NCBI GenBank assembly: GCA_002491115.1
Contig: DKVI01000099.1
Span: forward strand, 44,587-60,517
Direction: 5' to 3'
From: Lachnospiraceae bacterium UBA7182
GTDB lineage: Bacteria; Bacillota; Clostridia; Lachnospirales; Lachnospiraceae
DNA length: 15,931 nt
Part shown: positions 12,978 through 15,931 of the stretch, piece after piece
How positions within the stretch are numbered: the stretch's first letter is position 1
How the letters are laid out: each line of letters opens with the position of its first letter
Made by a program: the position numbers and the translations under genes
The notes under the pieces: model-generated
What the model was told of the DNA's origin: nothing
Seen by the model: only the letters and a program-made list of their open reading frames with translations
The model's database searches: none

Positions 12978-14601
12978 ACTGTCTGTCAAAAGAAGGAAGC
13001 GGCGTAAGCAGCAGATAGATAAGAAACGGAGCGCCTGCCATAACCGGATAAGCATAGCGCAGTAAAGCGGCAGGACCCAGAAAGTTGGTGGCCATGTAAG
13101 CCCAAAAGGGAAGCATCCACACAAGTCGGATATATTCCCGCCGGCGGCATACATACAACACCCCAAAAACCATAAGCCAGAAATAAAACCCCATGGATAA
13201 AAGCTCACGAATCACCGGAATACGCCGGAATACGGCGTCTGTCCCGATCGCCGTATAGTATCTGTTCCATATGGCGCTGACAGGCTGCATACTGACATGA
13301 GGGTATGCCGGATTGTCCTTCTCTATATCGAAGCAGACAAAGTCCAGGTATTCCCCGTCTGTGCCCGGATACCAGAACGCGGCTGTCGTATTTAAAAACG
13401 CGTCGATATAGAGCTTTTTATTCCGAAATCCGATCTTAAGCCATGTCTTTAAAAAACCTGCCGGATTCTCCTGAAACGCTTCCGTATGAAAATGATTTTT
13501 CAAAGGGTCTGACAGGTCCGGTGTATACAAAGCCAGCGTCTCCTCGCTTAAAACCGGACGGATGACCTCCATCTCATCCGGACGGATATCGCCTCCTGCC
13601 GTATAGGTGCGGCCCAGGGTCTGCATGATCACGCTGAGCGCTTCCCGGGCGTTGCCGGGCTCCGCACGCACCAGCGTAAGAACAGGGCCGTTATAGATCT
13701 GATAGGCAAGCAACAGGCAGACGGACAAAAGAAGCACTTTTTTCCAATACCTGAAAAGAACGGTCAGCAAAAAGGGGATGCTTAAAAGAAGCGTATGAAA
13801 TCCGTTATTCCGAAGTAAGAATAAAAGGACAAAGCAGCATCCCCCGGACACTAAAAAACGGTATCCGCGAAAGTATTCCTCCGGACGGGTACACATCTTA
13901 AAAAACTGTATCAGGCATAAAACAAACACACCCGCGAACAGCGTATCTTTGGTCGTATAGACAGCCATCATCCCGTGAAAAGGAAACAGACACAGATAAA
14001 GCACCGTACCTGCCTGAAGCCATACAGGCGCTTTCTCATATTTCAAAAAACGGCTGATCCACGCGAAGATACCTGACAAAGCCAGCATTTGCAGGACCGT
14101 ATAGACGGCGGCGCAGGATGTATCGCTTAAGCCAAGACTGCGCCCCAGTGAAAAAATACCGCACAATATCCCGGTATGCAAAAGGGGATGGTGCGCCGTC
14201 AGCCATCCGGAAAACGTCCACCCTATCTGGTTCGGCGCGTCCGCGGCGAAAATCCCCGGATAACCGCCCAAAAACGCAGGGAAGAAACTGGCGAAATAAA
14301 GAAGCCACATCCCCCCGAACCACCGCATACTTCCGCGAAAAGAATCCGGCCCGCTTCCGGCCTGCCGCTCTCTTAACCGACCCGCTTTCAGGACAAGCCG
14401 GTCCGTCACCAGAAACAGTACAAAGACAACCGCCACACTGACCGGAAGCCTTAAAAGAATCCTGTGAACCACGGTCCGGTGCCAGGGATTTTCCGACACC
14501 GCAAAGATACTTCCATATTGCTTCAGCATATACCCGCAACGGTCAAAGGCGGCAAAAAGTATGCCGCCTGCCAGTGCAAATCCACAGGTTCTAATTTTCA
14601 T
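12976..14601 (-). CDS. DUF6020-like multispanning membrane protein
   Basis: This 541-residue protein has about twelve to fourteen membrane segments. An outer loop carries YPGIFAADAPNQIGWTF with Asp121 and Gln125, followed by TAHHPLLHT (136-143). This conserved Asp-Pro plus HHP/HT arrangement is what I associate with the DUF6020 family, whose members are thought to be GT-C-like transferases. Family membership is recalled, not searched. The ATG at 14601 overlaps the end of the upstream GT2 gene by 11 bases, with AAGGA about 11 bases upstream, so the two are translated together. The likely job is to transfer a sugar from a polyprenyl-phosphate donor to a cell-surface glycan. A terminator follows at 12946-12977. 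Confidence 0.8.
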   Translation of the reverse strand: MKIRTCGFALAGGILFAAFDRCGYMLKQYGSIFAVSENPWHRTVVHRILLRLPVSVAVVFVLFLVTDRLVLKAGRLRERQAGSGPDSFRGSMRWFGGMWLLYFASFFPAFLGGYPGIFAADAPNQIGWTFSGWLTAHHPLLHTGILCGIFSLGRSLGLSDTSCAAVYTVLQMLALSGIFAWISRFLKYEKAPVWLQAGTVLYLCLFPFHGMMAVYTTKDTLFAGVFVLCLIQFFKMCTRPEEYFRGYRFLVSGGCCFVLLFLLRNNGFHTLLLSIPFLLTVLFRYWKKVLLLSVCLLLAYQIYNGPVLTLVRAEPGNAREALSVIMQTLGRTYTAGGDIRPDEMEVIRPVLSEETLALYTPDLSDPLKNHFHTEAFQENPAGFLKTWLKIGFRNKKLYIDAFLNTTAAFWYPGTDGEYLDFVCFDIEKDNPAYPHVSMQPVSAIWNRYYTAIGTDAVFRRIPVIRELLSMGFYFWLMVFGVLYVCRRREYIRLVWMLPFWAYMATNFLGPAALLRYAYPVMAGAPFLIYLLLTPLPSFDRQ

Positions 14602-15538
14602 TCTTTAAAAGTTCCTTGTAACGCATATCTACTTTTATCAGATCCATCTCAAACTCCTGCCGGTTCTTCTGGGCGCCGGACGCAAGGATCAGACCGGCAA
14701 ACACGGACTGAAGCGCCGCCATCAGAGCAAATCCGCACACAATCAGCGTCGGAAACTTGGGTACAAGCCCGGTAGACAAATACTCCAGAAGGATCGGAAT
14801 AAAAAATCCCACACTTAAAACAGTCAGAAGCGCCGCCAGTATGCCAAAAAACTGCATAGGCTTATAATTGCGGTACAGCCTCACGATACTCATCAGGACT
14901 TTGATGCCGTCGGAATAAGTATTCAGTTTGGATTCGCTGCCCTCCGGACGATCCCGGTACTCAATGATCACATTGTCCACCTGCATATTTTTATCCGCCG
15001 CATGGATGGTCATCTCCGTCTCGATCTCAAACCCTTTGGACAGTACCGGAAATGTCTTGACAAACTGATAACTGAACGCCCGATAACCGGTCATAATATC
15101 CTTAATCTGCATTCGGAAAAGACGGTTGATGGTCCCTCTCACCAAAGAATTGCCGAAATTGTGAAATGGCCGTTTGTTTTCCGTAAAATACGTGGAAGAC
15201 AGCCGGTCTCCTACCACCATATCCGCCTGATGCGTCAGCACCTGATCTGCCATCCGGCGGGCAAATTCCGCAGGATAAGTGTCGTCTCCGTCCGTCATAA
15301 TATAGACTTTCGCATCGATCTCCCGAAACATCCGGCGGATTACATTGCCCTTTCCCTGCCGGTATTCGTGGCGGACCACCGCGCCCGCGGCCCTGGCTCT
15401 TTCCACCGTATGATCCGTGGAATTGTTATCATACACATAGATGACCGCTTCCGGCAGGACTTTTTTAAAATCTGTCACTACCTTTTCCACGGTCTTTTCT
15501 TCATTATAACATGGAATCAATACTGCTACCTGGTCCAA
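14591..15538 (-). CDS. GT2 glycosyltransferase with two C-terminal membrane segments (DPM/GtrB-like)
   Basis: This 315-residue protein has a GT-A fold domain (1-220) with IPCYNEE (8-14), DNNSTD (37-42) and the metal-binding DGDD (83-86), then MTGYRAF (149-155). Two membrane hairpin segments follow at about 229-253 and 262-288. The layout matches enzymes that load a sugar from a nucleotide donor onto polyprenyl phosphate at the inner face of the membrane. I chose the TTG start at 15538 because AAAGGAG lies exactly 8 bases upstream and the protein then begins MDQVAVLIPCYNEE. The ATG codons at 15568 and 15559 lack a ribosome site, and the true site lies inside that reading. The next gene overlaps it by 11 bases. 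The sugar is unknown. Confidence 0.9.
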   Translation of the reverse strand: MDQVAVLIPCYNEEKTVEKVVTDFKKVLPEAVIYVYDNNSTDHTVERARAAGAVVRHEYRQGKGNVIRRMFREIDAKVYIMTDGDDTYPAEFARRMADQVLTHQADMVVGDRLSSTYFTENKRPFHNFGNSLVRGTINRLFRMQIKDIMTGYRAFSYQFVKTFPVLSKGFEIETEMTIHAADKNMQVDNVIIEYRDRPEGSESKLNTYSDGIKVLMSIVRLYRNYKPMQFFGILAALLTVLSVGFFIPILLEYLSTGLVPKFPTLIVCGFALMAALQSVFAGLILASGAQKNRQEFEMDLIKVDMRYKELLKNEN

Positions 15539-15553
15539 ATTTCTATCTCCTTT
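15539..15553 (-). promoter_or_regulatory. Ribosome binding site selecting a TTG start
   Basis: The minus strand reads AAAGGAG (15553-15547), an 8-base gap, then TTG at 15538. No comparable site precedes either upstream ATG, so this decides the start of the GT2 gene. Confidence 0.8.
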
Positions 15554-15587
15554 AATCATCTTACGCATTTTCGATATTAATTTGTAT

Positions 15588-15616
15588 AGTATAGCATATC
15601 CGATTTAATTTTCCAA
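15588..15616 (-). promoter_or_regulatory. Promoter of the GT2/DUF6020 cassette
   Basis: The minus strand has TTGGAA (15616-15611), a 17-base spacer and TATACT (15593-15588), with TGC before the -10. Transcription would start near 15581 and give a leader of about 43 bases. The -35 lies only 9 bases beyond the citrate synthase stop codon, with no terminator between them. Confidence 0.85.
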
Positions 15617-15624
15617 TGCCGTCT

Positions 15625-15931
15625 TTACTTTCTTTTGGACAATTCACAGTATTCCCGATGCGTTCCTACATATTTATAAGCCGGACGGACGACCTTTCCG
15701 TTGTTCACCACTTCCTCCAGCCTATGGGCACTCCATCCCGAGATACGGGAAATGGCGAAAATCGGCGTAAAAAGCTCCGTCGGTATTCCCAGCATGGAAT
15801 ATACAAATCCGCTGTAAAAGTCCACGTTGGCGCAGATGGGCTTAAACAGATGGCGCTTCTTCATGATCACCTGTCCGGCCAGCCTTTCTACTCTGTCATA
15901 GAGTTCAAATTCCTTTTGCAGTCCCTTTTCC
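15625..15931 (-). CDS. gltA: Citrate synthase, C-terminal part (runs off window)
   Basis: Citrate synthase condenses acetyl-CoA with oxaloacetate at the entry to the TCA cycle, which in anaerobes mainly feeds glutamate synthesis. Only the last 101 codons are in the window; the frame is open to base 15931. The fragment holds the strongly conserved block NVDFYSGFVYSMLGIP, then ELFTPIFAISRISGWSAHR, which includes the catalytic Asp of NVDFYSG and late active-site residues. The end is intact, with a TAA stop at 15625. An internal GTG at 15870 is not a start. The call is secure from these motifs. Confidence 0.94.
   Translation of the reverse strand, partial: EKGLQKEFELYDRVERLAGQVIMKKRHLFKPICANVDFYSGFVYSMLGIPTELFTPIFAISRISGWSAHRLEEVVNNGKVVRPAYKYVGTHREYCELSKRK

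Noticed and set aside
12638..13018. Second plus-strand frame (126 codons) through the 42-bp repeats, with DVNVITDANGKKTA-type units
   Set aside because: A 42-bp repeat keeps every frame open. This frame has no ribosome site, runs through the terminator and into the convergent gene.

Overview
This window looks like chromosomal DNA from an anaerobic Firmicute of the Clostridia, most likely a Lachnospiraceae-type gut bacterium. The evidence is near-consensus sigma-A promoters, strong AGGAGG ribosome sites, a T-box leader, an archaeal-type aspartyl-tRNA synthetase, a Gram-positive lipoprotein transporter and roughly half G+C. The species cannot be named from the sequence. All recognised genes lie on the minus strand except one small cysteine-rich gene at 12556-12939 (+). 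I see no tRNA or rRNA gene, insertion sequence, prophage gene or CRISPR array.

Reading right to left, in the direction of transcription: (1) 15625-15931 is the end of a citrate synthase gene cut by the window edge. (2) 12976-15538 is a two-gene cassette, a GT2 polyprenyl-phosphate-type glycosyltransferase (TTG start) overlapping a DUF6020-like multispanning protein, driven by an extended -10 promoter just after citrate synthase. (3) 12556-12939 (+) encodes a 127-residue Cys/Arg/Glu repeat protein, ending at a bidirectional terminator. (4) 9418-12325 holds dapF and a 682-residue GT-C-like membrane protein behind a perfect TTGACA-17-TATAAT promoter. (5) 1947-9201 is a seven-gene peptide-uptake operon: two ATPases, a binding lipoprotein, two permeases, an M24 X-Pro-type peptidase and a cytoplasmic cyclophilin. 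(6) 67-1401 is a non-discriminating-type AspRS behind its own promoter and a complete T-box attenuator.

Two themes stand out. The first is an unusual dispersed repeat of about 85-90 bp. It is present as one window-truncated copy after aspS, two tandem copies between the aspS attenuator and its ribosome site, and one full plus one truncated copy in the dapF leader. All lie in the same orientation, and the differences between copies mostly keep a long hairpin paired, so it behaves like a structured RNA or hairpin repeat family. The second is functional coupling. The AspRS T-box specifier reads AAC with GAA overlapping, which fits tRNA-dependent asparagine synthesis. The peptide importer is co-transcribed with a proline-directed peptidase and a prolyl isomerase whose coding regions overlap by four bases.

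The stretches of 200 bases or more without a protein gene are 1402-1946 (repeats, T-box, promoter), 9202-9417 (opp promoter and a possible leader peptide) and 12326-12555 (dapF leader repeat and divergent promoter region).
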